Source: Favolaschia claudopus
Taxonomy: Eukaryota > Basidiomycota > Agaricomycetes > Agaricales > Mycenaceae
Reading direction: 5' to 3'
Length of the DNA stretch: 64,000 bases
NCBI GenBank assembly: GCA_037176885.1
Contig: JAWWNJ010000121.1
Span: 682,001-746,000 of the forward strand
Under the pieces are notes generated by a model, which saw nothing but the letters and a program-made list of their open reading frames with translations, was not told the DNA's origin and did not search any database. Made by a program: the position numbers and the translations under genes. This document shows, in pieces, positions 32,669 to 45,193 of the stretch (the stretch's first letter is position 1; every line of letters begins with the position of its first letter).

Positions 32669-33505
32669 TTACGAACCCAGCAGGCCAGTATGTCTCACAC
32701 TATTCCCGGAATTCCCGCGCTTCACGAACGAGGAAAACTTGTGCGTGTCGACGCGCTGCCGTTTGAGCGGCAGGACGCGTGGGACTGAATCAAAACCTGA
32801 CTTAGTTGTTATATTGAAAAAAGGAGGCTATGAACGCACGAGGATTGGAGTAGGCTAGCATTTCGGCAATATCTGATTGAACCGTCGATCAGCTCACGCA
32901 AACGCGGTGAAAAATATAATACATACCTTCATGCCGACCCGTTTGAGCTGCCTTGCGCTTCGAGCCGGCGGCAACATTGCCTCGAGATGCCTTCGGGGCA
33001 GAAACTATGATATCCAAAAATTAGACCCACGTATTCAATAAAAAGTCGATATGATCATACGTTTCGCCATCGCCGCCCGCAGCGCCGCAGTCCGTGCATG
33101 AATCTCTGCAGTCTGGTCATCCAACTGCATCACCATCTCCCTTCGCTCCGCCTCGTCCACATCCTGTCGCTGAGCCAACTCCGTCTCCTTCTCATGCTCC
33201 TTGTTCTTCAACGCCTCAACCTCCTTCCTCAACTCCTCGTTCTCCTTCCTCATCTCCTCTACTAACGTCTCTGTCCGTGCGCGCTCCTGGTCCAACGAAA
33301 CAGTGAGTTTTGCGACTTGAGTTTCGAGCTTCTGGTTGGACTGTTCGAGTGCGACCATAGAGGCGTCAGGGGTAGCGTTGGCTAAGACCAAGGCTTTGTG
33401 AGCTTCGGATAACGCTCGAGCGGCGGCGGCCAGTTGCTGAGACGCCGGGTTCGCGAGCTTAGCGAGGGGAGACTTGTTGAGTAAAGCAATAGTCGTTCCA
33501 GCCAT
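32669..33505 (-). CDS. Coiled-coil protein, family member D
   Basis: Exons on the minus strand: 33505-33061, 33004-32927 and 32784-32669, both introns phase 1, 212 residues, the shortest of the family. The N-terminal helix is QQLAAAARALSEAHKAL; the coiled coil is unusually regular (E/K heptads, about residues 50-140). Exon 2 ends the coil and carries a basic patch (AGSKRKAAQ); exon 3 opens with LPLKRQRVD, the counterpart of KRPRT in the others. No ACGCGT or CACGTG was found just upstream, unlike members A-C. Confidence 0.65.
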
Positions 33506-33840
33506 CTTACAGATGAAGATTGGGGAATATGAAGATGCGGATGAATGCTTGCCTTACCGTGAAGCAGCCAGTCTATTTTATATTCATACGACGAGCCAGC
33601 CCCTGTCTCACCTTAATCGCGGAATGCAAATTCATCACCGTTGCCCATGTGAGTCCATTTCAAATCGCCTGAAACTTGATAAAAAAATGGAAGGAAGCAT
33701 TGGAAATGGGGGACGGACATGTGAAATGAACCAATGTATAACCTAGGGGATCGTTGGGGGTGGGAAACCAGGAAACTTTGCAATTCGAACGAGGACTATT
33801 ACCGAATTATCTAAATCGCAAATCGTGGAAGCGACTGGAT

Positions 33841-35230
33841 CTAGGCAAAGTCAACCGAGACGCCCGAAAACGACACATGCGGGTCATTGTTCGACAAGCG
33901 TTTGATCACCCGACGAAACGAAGTCGGAACTGAAAGCAAGACGCAAGAGACTAATCAGGAGCGCGGCTAGGTCTAAGAGCAGTGACGCACATTCATCAGG
34001 CCGCATACTAGTCAACGAGATAATGCAAATATCATTCGTCAAGTACAGTAGATCCGGCGTGGCGGAAAATTCCTCACCAGGCTCGAATTGCCGGGAAGTT
34101 GTCGAAGTGCTCGCATGCAGCCTACAGAAATATACACTTGTATCCATCTATCTCTGTACATCTCAATACAAATGATCGGAATACCCCAGCGCCTACGACC
34201 AACCTTCCGAAACGTGATAGGAAAAAAATACAGCGACCGTTCGGCCGCAGGCGGTGAATTAAATAACCTGCAATTCGTGATCAGTAGCGGCCGAGGTAGC
34301 ATATCAAAAGCGATATAGCTACGACACGTTCAAACGGAAACAGACAGAGTTGACGTCTAGAAACGAGCCGAGTCAGAACTAGACTAAGAGAATATGGAAT
34401 AGACACATACCTCGGCGAAAGATGGGGAAAACTCGAAGATGATCTCACGAAGAGATCAAGGAGAGGAAAAAATTGGATGAAAACGACCACGACAGCAGAG
34501 TAGTCTGAGTTTGAGTTACACGACGACTTCCGGAAGTCTTCGTGTGTCGCAAATGGCCCTGAAGGAATGATACGTCGCTTCACAATCTTGAATCCTCAGT
34601 ACGCCTCGTATGCCTTGCGCCTTTGCCGCCCACTAGATGCACGCTCGAGGCCGAGGCACATGTTTGTTGATAAGTAGAGATCCACGACCGTTCGAAGGCG
34701 AGGGCGTCCAAGACCGAGGCGAGGTCCGTATCGGTATGTCGATGTCGATGATACCGTGCCGAAAAACGAGAAGGCAAAAGTCGAAATCCAAAGCGTCAAT
34801 ATGACGAATGCGCGATGGATTAGTCGATTCGGCTATCGGCCGTTGTCGTCGTTGTCGTCCTAGCGAAGTACCGAAGCTACGACCAAGTCGGCGCAGGAGG
34901 GCAGAAGAACCTCAAGCGGGAACGAGGGAGACCATGATACTTGCTTGAGTGATGTGAGCGGCGCTTCGCTGGCAATGGGGTTTGCCCGGAAGAGGCCCGA
35001 TTCCAGATGTCGAATAAGAGACTCGCACACCCGGTCGCGCACGATTAACCTGGCGTCGATAGCGTACGGAGGAAGCTTGTGAAAGCGAGCAGTATACTCC
35101 GGATCCACGACTATTTCAAGCTATGTCCGTCTAACCCTCCCTCGTGCGAGATCTTTGGGTATGAGGAGCGGACGTGGCAGGTTTTCTAGATCCTGAGTCG
35201 GCGGCTAGTTACAGCCATATCCAGTGAGGA
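33841..35230 (-). CDS. Multi-exon gene of unknown function, structure partly resolved
   Basis: Several coding-like segments on the minus strand join across typical splice sites. The clearest are the last three exons: about 34130-34087, a 17-nt exon near 34013, and the terminal exon to TAG at 33841-33843 (F-R-R-V-I-K-R-L-S-N-N-D). Upstream segments include 34280-34215 (S-L-Y-F-F-P-I-T-F-R-K), a hydrophobic one at about 34500-34410, and one at 35108-34930 that begins D-P-E-Y-T-A-R-F-H-K-L. I could not link all of them in one frame, and no domain is recognised. Boundaries are approximate. Confidence 0.35.
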
Positions 35231-35959
35231 TAGGTAGGGAGTAAGCTCAGACTTTCCTGCTCGATAGAGGGACGTTGAGTCCTGTGCGGAACGAGCGATG
35301 CGACCTTGCTGTCGTGGTCGTGAAAAAAAGCAGATGTGTGACACGTGTGGTTTTTGATGCCTGATTTCGCCGAGTGATGTGACTTGCGTAACTCACTAGA
35401 ACTCACTCCGGCGTCCGAGCCCGTCGGGAAAACAAATAGGTCACGGTTCACCAAGGAATTAATCCCCAAAATCGAAAGACAAGTGAATGAGTCCGAGATA
35501 AATCTGCTTGACGATCCCAAATTAGATGGAGGGGATTGTAGGAAAAGGGAGGAAAGAAAATCCGGTCGTGCCGGCAATCGCAGTCCCCATCATCGCGTGT
35601 GACATGTGTGACGGTTTCCCTCTTGCTCTTGACCGTCATCTTGGCTTCAACTTCAGTACAGCTGGATGGAAGTGTGAGCCACGAAAGATATGTTATTCAA
35701 CTCGAACGAAGCTTCCAACCTCCGGAACTTGCAGCGGACTCATCGGCGGCCATCGGGTCTGACATTTCTTGCAAGTTTTGTGTTCATCGTTTCGTTTCTT
35801 CTGGGTTCAGCGGCTGTACCTATCGTCTCAGTCTTTCTGCCAGTAGACCTCTGGTCATTCTTCTGATCTCCTGCTGCGCTCTGTGCCTTGCACTTCTTGT
35901 AACGACAACAAGGCTTGTGATCTCCCACTCTCTCAGGCTTTGATTCCCTGTCGATTTAA

Positions 35960-36411
35960 ATTAACCGTTCTTTAACGAGATGGCGAGTCGGCGGTGCAGC
36001 ATCTCCATTTGTTCCTCTCACCTTCTCGTCAAAAACTCACAAGGGGTTGTGTGTCTGAGTCTGGACTTCGCCGCAGGACATCGTGGTAAGCGCAGTAAGT
36101 GTCCATTGCCTTACCATCTCCAGTGTCCTAATTAATTCTCCTTAGCTGTGCATCTTACGTCCGAATATTAACACTGCGCAGTACGCACACCACCTACTCA
36201 ACGGTCCTCATAAATACCGGACGAGCTGTTGGCGAAGCTACTCAAATTCCTGCCCCTTTCAATTTTCTCCCCTACAAAGCCTCCACTACGGTCTCGCCAT
36301 CCGTTGCAAAGCAGTATTCAACCAAATCCTCAATTCTCCGAAATCATCTTTCTTGACAGCAATCCACGTTCCGTCCCAGGCTTTCCGGAGCGAAGCGGAG
36401 GCGCGACTTGT
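35960..36411 (+). repeat. Second copy of the dispersed repeat found in the SDR intron
   Basis: It matches 13978-14549 in the same orientation, with near identity at both ends and internal deletions. No gene surrounds it here. Flanking bases show no obvious target duplication. Confidence 0.58.
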
Positions 36412-37590
36412 CCAACTATATCCACTCCCTCGGCGTTCCAAACACGCGCTGGATGCACTCGATTATCTTGTTCTCTGCTTGGAGCCGATCCATCTCTTGC
36501 GTCATTCAGCTACCTCTATGGAATCAGCTGGAATGATAACCGGGCGTCGCCAACTCTCACATAACAGAAAGTGCAGTCTAATCCCTTGGATGAGCGTTTC
36601 TCTTGACTTGTTATCTTATAGCTCTCTCTGCCCGGGCTGAAATGCTGGAATTGGCTTGTCCACCCATCCATGCCTGTGCCTCAATCTCGTCAAATCCTAT
36701 CGTCCGCAAGTTCAAATCAAACTCTTGATTCCACTCTTTGTTTTCGCTGCGTTCTTGACTCATTTGGAAGGCTGACAGAAACATCCTGAGGGATCGGAAT
36801 CGGTGACGAGCGGACAAACATTTTACACGCTCGGTGCGGCGAAATGCTTATGATGCTGATCCGCGGAGCTCGCCGAGTGACTGGAATCCGCTGGATCACT
36901 GCTCCGCCCTTGCCGATCTACCTCGGCCGCGGCAAGGACGGGTCGTTGGCTTTCGTACCAACTTCCAAGGTGGTCTAGTCCTGTGTCGACGTAGCTGACG
37001 TCCCTAATCCGACCGCCCTCGGATTCCGACCCGTTCAAATTGTGATAGAGGGCACACGAAGATTCCAGAATCTTTGGTTGTACCGATTGATGGTTGCTGT
37101 TCTGGACAAGGGTGAGTCTCATGTTATTGTTCTCGTTCGTCAAGCGTCGTCTCAAAGACGTTTCATTCGTTATCTCATTAACTATGCGCCAATTTTGTTC
37201 GGGCCTCCAACTCTTAGACGGCACTGCTACCCAAGTATAACTTGAGCATTGCCCCGGTTGAAAGGCTGTCGATGAGCCGGCCAAAATGGTGTGTTCTTAG
37301 GCTGAACTTCGAATTGCACCGACTCACAATGATCCAATGCAGTCCAAAGGTCCAAATCGTGCCGATCTGGCGCGCGATTGCGCATTCGGGAACCCTTGAA
37401 CGTACGAATATCAAAAGTAAAACCGCGGAAGGCAGTACATGCGGAGAACCTAATTCCCCAGTAGTAAGTACCAACGAATTCCACAGCTTGCTTTTCCCGA
37501 AAAGTCGCTCAGAAAACGTAATCTCATCGCCTCCCCGCCTCCCCTGAATTCTAATCCGCCCCGACTCCCGATTAGCCGCTTGTGGTTGAA

Positions 37591-38235
37591 ATGTGGCGAT
37601 GCGGTTCAACCAACAGGTATAAAAAGAGTGCGTATGGACGTCGTCCTTGCTCATTGGCAATCTCTTATGTCTCATTCCACCAAGACATCTGTCATCCAGT
37701 TTGCCCCAGGACAGAATCACTATCAGCAAAACAGCAGCTGCATGCATTGTACGACTCGCAGGCAGCAGGTATGCTATTCTTCATTCACACAGGTCGCACA
37801 CACGAGACGGCATATCCATTACAGTGCAATAGATACCCGGCGAATCGCAATGCATGCACCTTCTGCGTGTATGCTGGGCTCCAGTGCAATTACCCAGACC
37901 CCAGGATTCGCACCTCGCCGCCCTCTCCGTCGTACTCGGGCGCAGCTGCTATCTCACCCGCGCCCACACGGACCGAACAAAGAAACGGCCATCGACATTC
38001 TCCTGCTACGCCCGTTGCTCACGACAATCGGATGGCGTTTCGTAATTCTCTACATTTCATGCCAAGTACTATCCCCATTCCTCGCCACCTTCATCCTTCT
38101 CGCCCGGCCGTCCCTCAGCGTCATCCTCCGATACCGGTCCATTCCTCATACCGTGGTCATGATCGCCACACCATCTACGCCCCCGCAACATCTCGTCGAT
38201 ACGATGTCCTCATGGTACAGTCTATTTATCGGTAA
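37591..38235 (+). CDS. Hypothetical frame with a short cysteine cluster, weak
   Basis: An ATG-started 214-codon frame. It contains Q-C-N-R followed by A-C-T-F-C-V-Y-A-G-L-Q-C, reminiscent of part of a zinc cluster, then Pro/Ser/His/Arg-rich sequence. An overlapping frame to 38356 ends with hydrophobic segments. Which is real is not settled; 36412-37590 holds only ambiguous frames on both strands. Confidence 0.25.
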   Translation: MWRCGSTNRYKKSAYGRRPCSLAISYVSFHQDICHPVCPRTESLSAKQQLHALYDSQAAGMLFFIHTGRTHETAYPLQCNRYPANRNACTFCVYAGLQCNYPDPRIRTSPPSPSYSGAAAISPAPTRTEQRNGHRHSPATPVAHDNRMAFRNSLHFMPSTIPIPRHLHPSRPAVPQRHPPIPVHSSYRGHDRHTIYAPATSRRYDVLMVQSIYR

Positions 38236-38463
38236 ATGGGTCAACGTCAATCTTGTCTGGTTGTTCTTTAATATCTTCGCCGTCGCTTTCTTTTTTCTTC
38301 AATCGCTTTTTCGGTTTCTGGCTCGCCAAATTCAGCTTTCTTTCGATATTGCTTGACCGGGGTTTTCAGAGTTTTGTCCGATTATTGACAGATTCTGTAT
38401 TGATTGTAAATTAGATGTACAGTAGAACTTGTAAAATATAACAGCAGTCGCAGTGTACTACCA

Positions 38464-40055
38464 TTAAAATGATACAAGGTCATCAAGTAAGAGGGGAGAA
38501 GGACTGCGCTCGTTCTCCCCATTTTGGCGCTCCATCATCAATCTCTCTACCTCTTCCCATTTACCCCATCCTCCAGGAATTGCAAGACAAGGAAAGACGG
38601 CCGACAAATATTCAGCTGTCCGAGCCGCAGAGCCAAGGGGTGACTCAAAGGGAATCCAAGTCCTCAATCTCTCATGTGTAATTCCCTCATAATAGCCCAC
38701 AGGTACCCATGAGGCATCTACCACAAGAGTTAGACTGACCAGGCGAGGACAGTAATGGGCCAGGGATACAAGTGAAGATATGGTTCGATGAGATGTCTTG
38801 AGCTCGAGGGCACGGCAGTTTCCAACAATGAAAAGGTGCTCTAGGTACGGCCAGGCACGTGCAAATGCGTCCATGATATTGTCGTCAAGCCCAACGAATA
38901 TGGGCAGCTGCAAGGATACGTAACGTAGATTGGTATACCACATCAATTGAAGTATGGTATCCAATGCTACTGTGTACGTTTCGGGGGCGGCAACAACAGT
39001 GGCCTCGTCTTCCCGCATGCCAATAAAAATGGAATTGAGGTGCGAGGGGAGTGCTGCAGCATAAAGAGCATCCAACAGGGGGTCTAATTTGGAAGCCGTA
39101 GAATTTTGGGTTGAAGTGAGGGAGACGTGAACAAGCGGTCTTTCTTCAGTGAAGACCTCCAGGAAGTTTGTTACAAATGTGGCATCCGATGTGGAAATGT
39201 TGAGCTCGTGAAGAGCAGGAAATGGATTATCGTGACGGGGCGGGCAAGGGAAGGGAATTTCCGATATATCGAAAACGATTAGCCTCTCGAGTCGCGGAAA
39301 TGTTGCGACATGCTGAAATGTATCATGGTTCAAGCAATCAACAGCGAGTTCCCGAACGTCCACCATATCGAGGACGAATGCGGGAATCAATTCCTTGACG
39401 GAATCATTACTACGTCGCCACCCGGATCCTAGAGAGAGGTTGTCCAGGAATTGACAATACGAAGCGATAGGTTGAAGAACCGAAAAATCGAGTGATGGGT
39501 TATCGAGGATGATCGTGACATCGCGGATATGTGGTCCCCCAATACGAGTGATGTGGGGGAAGAGTTTCCCGGAGGAGCTGATCGTGATTCTTTGCACATT
39601 TGGCAGCAGCATCTCAGCGGGAAGCGAGACAATAGCCTCGACCGCGGTTACGTCGAGTAAGACAGAAGGCTCTTCATCGAGCCAACTTCTAATCCGTTTG
39701 GAATGTGCTAGAGCTCTGACCCAATCCTCCTGTGTAAGAGCAGATATTACTTTCTTGCAGCATTCTCAGTAATCGTATAGAAATCAGCATGGCGGGAGGT
39801 ACGCACAAAATGATTGTCACAGATCCTCCACTTCTCCACCGGAAGACATTCTAAAACATTGACCAGCCCATCCTGGGCGTACCACAAGACATTCAGAGCA
39901 GCGTCTGAGAATTTGCGGCAGGATTGTGCAAGATGAAGCAGCGTAGCGAGGTGCATTGGATAGTCATCTTTCTCGCATTCATTCTCGATGTAATAAGGGT
40001 TCAGCATGTCGAAGATGAGGCGGACCACGTCTATGACGTCCCAGCACCGGTGCAT
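38464..40055 (-). CDS. F-box/LRR-like protein
   Basis: Two exons on the minus strand (40055-39807 and 39729-38464), phase 0, 504 residues. The N-terminus (D-V-V-R-L-I-F-D-M-L then L-A-Q-S-C-R-K-F-S-D-A-A-L-N-V-L-W) is F-box-like: F-box proteins bring substrates to SCF ubiquitin ligases through Skp1. The rest alternates hydrophobic segments of about 25 residues (for example L-P-N-V-Q-R-I-T-I, F-P-R-L-E-R-L-I-V-F, W-P-Y-L-E-H-L-F-I-V) as in degenerate leucine-rich repeats used for substrate binding. The acidic/Ser tail ends the protein. The gene is intact. Its sequence is not closely similar to the pair at 42044-46387, so it is an older branch of the same large agaricomycete group. Confidence 0.75.
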
Positions 40056-42043
40056 TGCGGTAACCAAGACCTGAGTGAATGTGGCGGGCGTCGAGGGAAA
40101 GGGCAGTGAGAGAAAGCAAGATGGACCCACAAAGAACACGTGTGTGTATGTGTCTCAGTTGCCGAGCACAGCTGCTCAGCGAATCGTTGATTTCTCACAT
40201 TCGATGATTTCTGATCGCGGAGTGCTCCTGTGAGCACAATCAAAGACACCTGTCAGTTGTCGGTGAAAGATCCAACATGTTTTAAAATGTGCTTGGCCGT
40301 GAAAACCAGGTTTTTGGGATGATCACCAGCACGTCCGCACGGTCGTCCGAAGACCGCCATCGACGCAGAGGCAAACAACACCGTGGCACAGACGACTTGA
40401 TAATCGATCGTCAATCAAGAGTGAACTTGTCGATGGGGACGAGAAAGGGGAAGGAAGATCCAACTAGTTGTATATTGCCGCAACATGGGAATGGAAATAG
40501 ACAGGGTGCGGATTCCGGAAACAGTAGATAAGAGCGTTGTAAGAGCGCCGGGTCTTGGGGATCAACCGCATCGCATGGACCCCCCAGATAAAACCGGAGC
40601 AACGGGGGGAAATTGAAAAATTAACAAGGACCCGAGGCGGAGACTGAGGCTAGTCCGATCGTACATGTACCACCGGAGAAGTCGGAAACGTGAAGGTTGC
40701 CCGCAAGGGTGGACGACAAATAAGCCAGGGAGAAGAAGAAAATTGCGAGCGAAGTCGATGATTTACAGGATGACTTTTCGAACCATGCAAGATTCTGGAG
40801 AGCAAGGCGCAGTATAGCTAGAAGGAGAACGTCAACAAAGAGAGCATCGACGTCGAGCAAGAAGCCCCGAGGGTGAGGTTGGGGCCCTGAGGATGGTCGT
40901 TTGGTGCAGGAGTGGTGGTGCACTGCCACATGATGATCGCATCACACGACTGTCACCATGGTGACCCTCCTGCTTTCTCCCACCATCTCGTTTTCACCCG
41001 CTCTTGGCTGCTAGGGCGCCGAATTTCATGTGGTCATGTCTCTCAGGCTCGCTCTCACTCTCTCCACCAACTCTCCACTCGTGGACCCCTCGACCCCCAT
41101 CGCTCAAACTCATTCAACAACTTGATACGACTTGGTCCTTACGATGGTTGCCCGTCCTTTTCTGGCGTCAAGCTGTCAGTCAAATCGAACGCTCGCTCCG
41201 ATTTGCGTCCTCTGCCCTGGCTGTTGATCCACGCCCCTCGAGTGACGAGTCGATACTCTCTCGCTCCCCATACTTTGCGACTGCGAACAATCGGCCCCTT
41301 TGTTATGACTCAGACGCCTTCTTTCGTATTTATCGTGGCAATCTTGATTGCTCATTTCTTTGAATAGATTCGGCTCTCGACTCATCAATTTGGGTATTCA
41401 ACTCTCCCATCACAAATTGAAAATGCACCGGGCCTATTTGGAAGCCACTTGACTTCGATTCACGTTAGGAACAACGCTCTCTACGCACACGGCGTAGGTA
41501 TGAGCATCGGTTTCATGCTTTGGTATAACCCAGCAAACACTGCAAATATTTTTGACGGCTTTTGTGCTAGCTCTTTGCGGATTCGTGAATACGTGGATCC
41601 GCCCTCTTCCATGGTCAAACAAATCTCGGAAAAATCAAACTAGAGATATCCGGTTCTTTTCTGGATTGGGTGCGTTTCTGAAGCGACGTAATCTTAACCC
41701 TATCGTGTGTGTGGCAGGTCATGTTACCTTATACTCAAGAGGCGTTCGTACAGGACAAAGGTGATGTTCATCCAGGCCAATACGTGTGAAGTCTACGTTC
41801 GTCAGTGACTCTTCGAAACTACTCAAGCTTAGCAGTCGCCCGCTGAATTCTAACCTCCAATCCTGTACGAGATGTTGTGCCCCAAAGCACTCCCACACTT
41901 TGTTTTGCAAACTGGAGCGAGCCAACGCGATTCCTTTCCCAACCGCTCTCACGCGAACAAACTCGAACAAAATGCATGACTTCATAATTGCTTTCTTGGT
42001 ATCTCGTGTCGAAGAAATAATAGCAGACAAGCCATGGGCAATA
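40056..42043. other. About 2 kb without a recognised gene
   Basis: Short frames occur at 40621-40929 (minus) and 41004-41363 (plus), without motifs or good starts. The 41400-42000 part is AT-richer intergenic sequence. Confidence 0.45.
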
Positions 42044-43269
42044 TCAATTGTCATCTCGTATATCCAACCAGTCCCAACCCTCGCTTGACGAGTCGTCTGT
42101 GACCCGAATCTATGTTTTTTAAACCGTTAGTAACATCGTAAGATCGGTGATGACACAACGTACCTTATTCGACTGCAAGGATATTGGTAGAAGCTCTTGC
42201 AGGTGCGTCCAAGTTTTGCGCCAATCATGGGGTTCAGGGTTGAACCTGAATTCAACACCCATAGAGCACGATAGCGAGTGGAGCACCTCATCAAGGTCCG
42301 AGTCTTTCAATAGAATCAACGTAACCTCATTCAGCCTCAAGACAATCTGTCGCATATACTGCGATGAAATTGATCGGAGGGTGGTACAAATCGCGTGCGG
42401 TTGCCTTCCTCCAAGAGATATCCGGAGAGTGGTAAGATTGATAAAGGGAGAGAGGTTAGCGGCCTCCTTGTTCTTCGTGAGCGTATCAGCAACTGGAACG
42501 GCAAACTCAATGGAAGGCATACCCTTCGTATCATGAATTCGAGGACAGAAATCGATGTCTGGGCCGTTGCGGGGAGGCTCTCCATGCAAATTGATGGCGA
42601 ATTGAGAACGCGCAGTCTCGTAAGGCCCGACAGGTCAAAGGGGTAAAGCCTTCCAAACCTGAGCGGAGGCTTGGCAGAAGGGGCGTGAAAGGGAGTGAGT
42701 GTGAGGGAGCTCAACTGAATGAGGGACGAGTGCTCTGCCGGCTGCGATTGATTATCCGGGCCCCACTGAGAACAATCGAGATGAAAGTCGTTAATTGGAA
42801 GAGCGAGCTCGCGCAGCATCTCGATACACGACGCGAATGTATTCCCAATAGACAATTTCAGGGAACGAACGGAGGTCACACTTCCCAGGGAATGCAGTTG
42901 ATCTCTGTACGGAGTGAGATCCAAGGCATCCAGTACAACACTCTTCAAATGTGTGAACCGGATTCGACATATTTGCTCAATGACGGAGGGGGAGAGGGAG
43001 AAAGTTCCAAATTCATGAAGGTCCAACCGTCGAACAAGGCTAATAAGGTGAGGGTGAGCGATCAGAGTGTCGCAAAATTTGAGCATGCGGTCATCATTTT
43101 CCGCTCGCAAACCCGATCGGATATGTCGGTGCGGAGCGAAATAAAGCTGTTTTTGAGCAGCACTACACCAAGACCAAGCGACAGTCGAGCAGCTAGCGAG
43201 GTCATCGCGGAATGTGACAAACGCAATGCAGTTTTCCAGAAGTTCTTGTACATGCAAAGGATTAGCCAT
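42044..43269 (-). pseudogene. F-box/LRR-like paralogue with a one-base frameshift
   Basis: The start (ATG at 43269, M-A-N-P-L-H-V-Q-E-L) and 3' end (intron 42163-42110, last exon 42109-42044) correspond to the intact neighbour at 45194-46387. Around 42535 the frame shifts by one base: upstream sequence reads L-E-F-M-I-R, downstream matching sequence (M-P-S-I-E-F-A-V and N-L-T-T-L-R-I) is in another frame. Alignment with the neighbour is collinear with no room for an intron, so this is an indel, next to an A-A-G-G-G run. If real, the protein loses its last third. A base-calling error is the main alternative. Confidence 0.6.
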
Positions 43270-43729
43270 TGAGAATGATGGGGGAAAGTGGTAGAATAAG
43301 TTTGGCGCTGCCGTCGCCGTATTTATCGTTCCTCCCCAGTCATTTGCTGCTGTTTGTGTGAGATCGCTGTGGTTGAGTACGATCAGTCCAGTCCGCCGTT
43401 CACGATTGTTCAGATGAGTAGCATCAAACTTGGAATATCTGTTATTGTTGACATGTTGTCACCTTAATTGTCTAAGGTGAGTATGATCGGTCCAGTGAGT
43501 ACCATCATTCCTAGTTGGCTTCTGAGCACTGCTTCGGTTCGGTGTAGCTACCCAGACGAGATAGAGCAGTGCTTCTGTTGTTCTTCTGCAAGCAGCTATC
43601 TTAGAACTCTTATCATGATTTCAATCGTACTCAGTGGTGTGATTCTGAGCAAAAGGGCATTGTTTTACAGTACTAGTGCGGCCCAACCGAGAATATAAAA
43701 GACGCAGAAGGTCCTGCCTGTTCGATACC

Positions 43730-44521
43730 ATGTCTTCTTTAGACATCTCAAATCCAGCCCTGGGTTCCGCACACAACCAGGACAAAATCCGAGTCCAGCT
43801 CCAGCGACGTCGAAAGGACGGGGCTATTGACTGGCGAACACATCCCAACTTGAAGGACTCAGATGCAATGTACAGCAAGATATTATATTGCAATGCTGCT
43901 GCGAACTCCTTCGTAAACAGCGTTGCATCCTGCCAAGAAAGGGACACCCCGGACTCTGCACTAGGGATATTGAGATTTTCAACAGAGGAAAAATCCGATA
44001 TCCACAGACCGCAGAATGCTCTGATATCATACGCAGAGAGCAGTGCCTTTCGTAGTGACTTCATGGAAGGAATTTGGAGGTAGGTTTCACCTGAAGTTGA
44101 ACCCGACCGTGTTATCCCCGATTTAGTCTTGTTTGAACAGTCGTCAGACAACATCGGATTATCTTGACGACAACATACAAATTCGCCGCTGTCGAAGGAG
44201 GCTTTCCGCAGTTCAACTACACCGTCAGTGTGCAGGTAGGCTTCAAGTGACATGAAAAGCCTTTCATCTGATGTGCCACAGTCTGGGGAATGCATGAAGA
44301 TTCAGTTAGTGTATATTAATTCGGTGGTGATTATCGGTGCCGAAGTTGAAATCATTGATCGAAATCGGCTGCCCATTGGCGACTGGCCGTGTGTTATGAT
44401 TTCGGCCCTGAGGAGCATTGAAGTTGATATTGAAGGAAGTCTCGAGACGGAATGGGTGGATTTCAATGGTGCTCAAGTTCATGAGCCAGACCCAACTATA
44501 GAGACAAGAGACTCCGAGTAG
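43730..44521 (+). CDS. Unknown protein, three exons
   Basis: Exons 43730-44079, 44148-44235 and 44282-44521 give 225 residues with all frames joined. No domain is recognised. The N-terminal part is polar and basic (Q-L-Q-R-R-R-K-D-G), the middle has I-L-T-T-T-Y-K-F-A-A-V-E-G-G-F-P and the C-terminal part shows beta-like alternation (V-V-I-I-G-A-E-V-E-I-I). It is transcribed away from the frameshifted F-box gene; the 460 bases between them carry the 19-base motif copies at 43374 and 43478. Confidence 0.5.
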
Positions 44522-45193
44522 GATACATATCCCAGTAAAGCGTTCAGTAGTGTTAATCCTGCAATAATCCCGCCGTTGTCGGATTTAACCAGCCACACGC
44601 AATCGTTACAGAGGACACTGTAGGCTCGTAACAAGCCTACCTCCAAAATGCGCAACGGCTCCAACAACTTCAAATGGCAAAACCGATCGAAAATCACCCT
44701 TCCCCACAGAAAAAATGAATTTGGATCTTTCGTAAACAGTCAAGTTCTGTTCGTCCTTCTCTTCAAGTCACTGTTTTCCCAGATTCTAGAAATCACCCAT
44801 GGCTGCCGCCGTGGCCGTTTCTCGGCGCGCCGGCTGCTGTGCCACCCGTGCGGCCGGGCCGTAGCCGTGCCGTGGCTTGGCCGCACCCGTTTGACGCCGT
44901 GGCCACGGCAACGGTCGGCCGCCTTACTTTCGGTCGGTTCACCATGTCCCGAAGCGATTCAGGCGAACCATTCCGGCCGAGCAAATCCGTTGTTTTTTCC
45001 TCTCGGCGCTTCTCGTATCTGAATCACGACGGTGTTCCGGCCAGAGCATATGATAGATCACCCTGTAAGCTGGTACCTACTACTGGGTAATTGTACTAAC
45101 ATGGCAGTACGCGAGCTACTCTTTTACTTCCTAAACTGATTTAAAGGCTTCGTGGTAGTACGTTGGATAGTATCTCGTGTTTGATATTCCCCA
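44522..45193. other. Intergenic with a GC-rich, palindrome-rich patch
   Basis: 44790-44960 is rich in CGTGGC/GCCACG words in both orientations and could fold; no terminal repeats or target duplication were found. No gene is supported. Confidence 0.45.
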
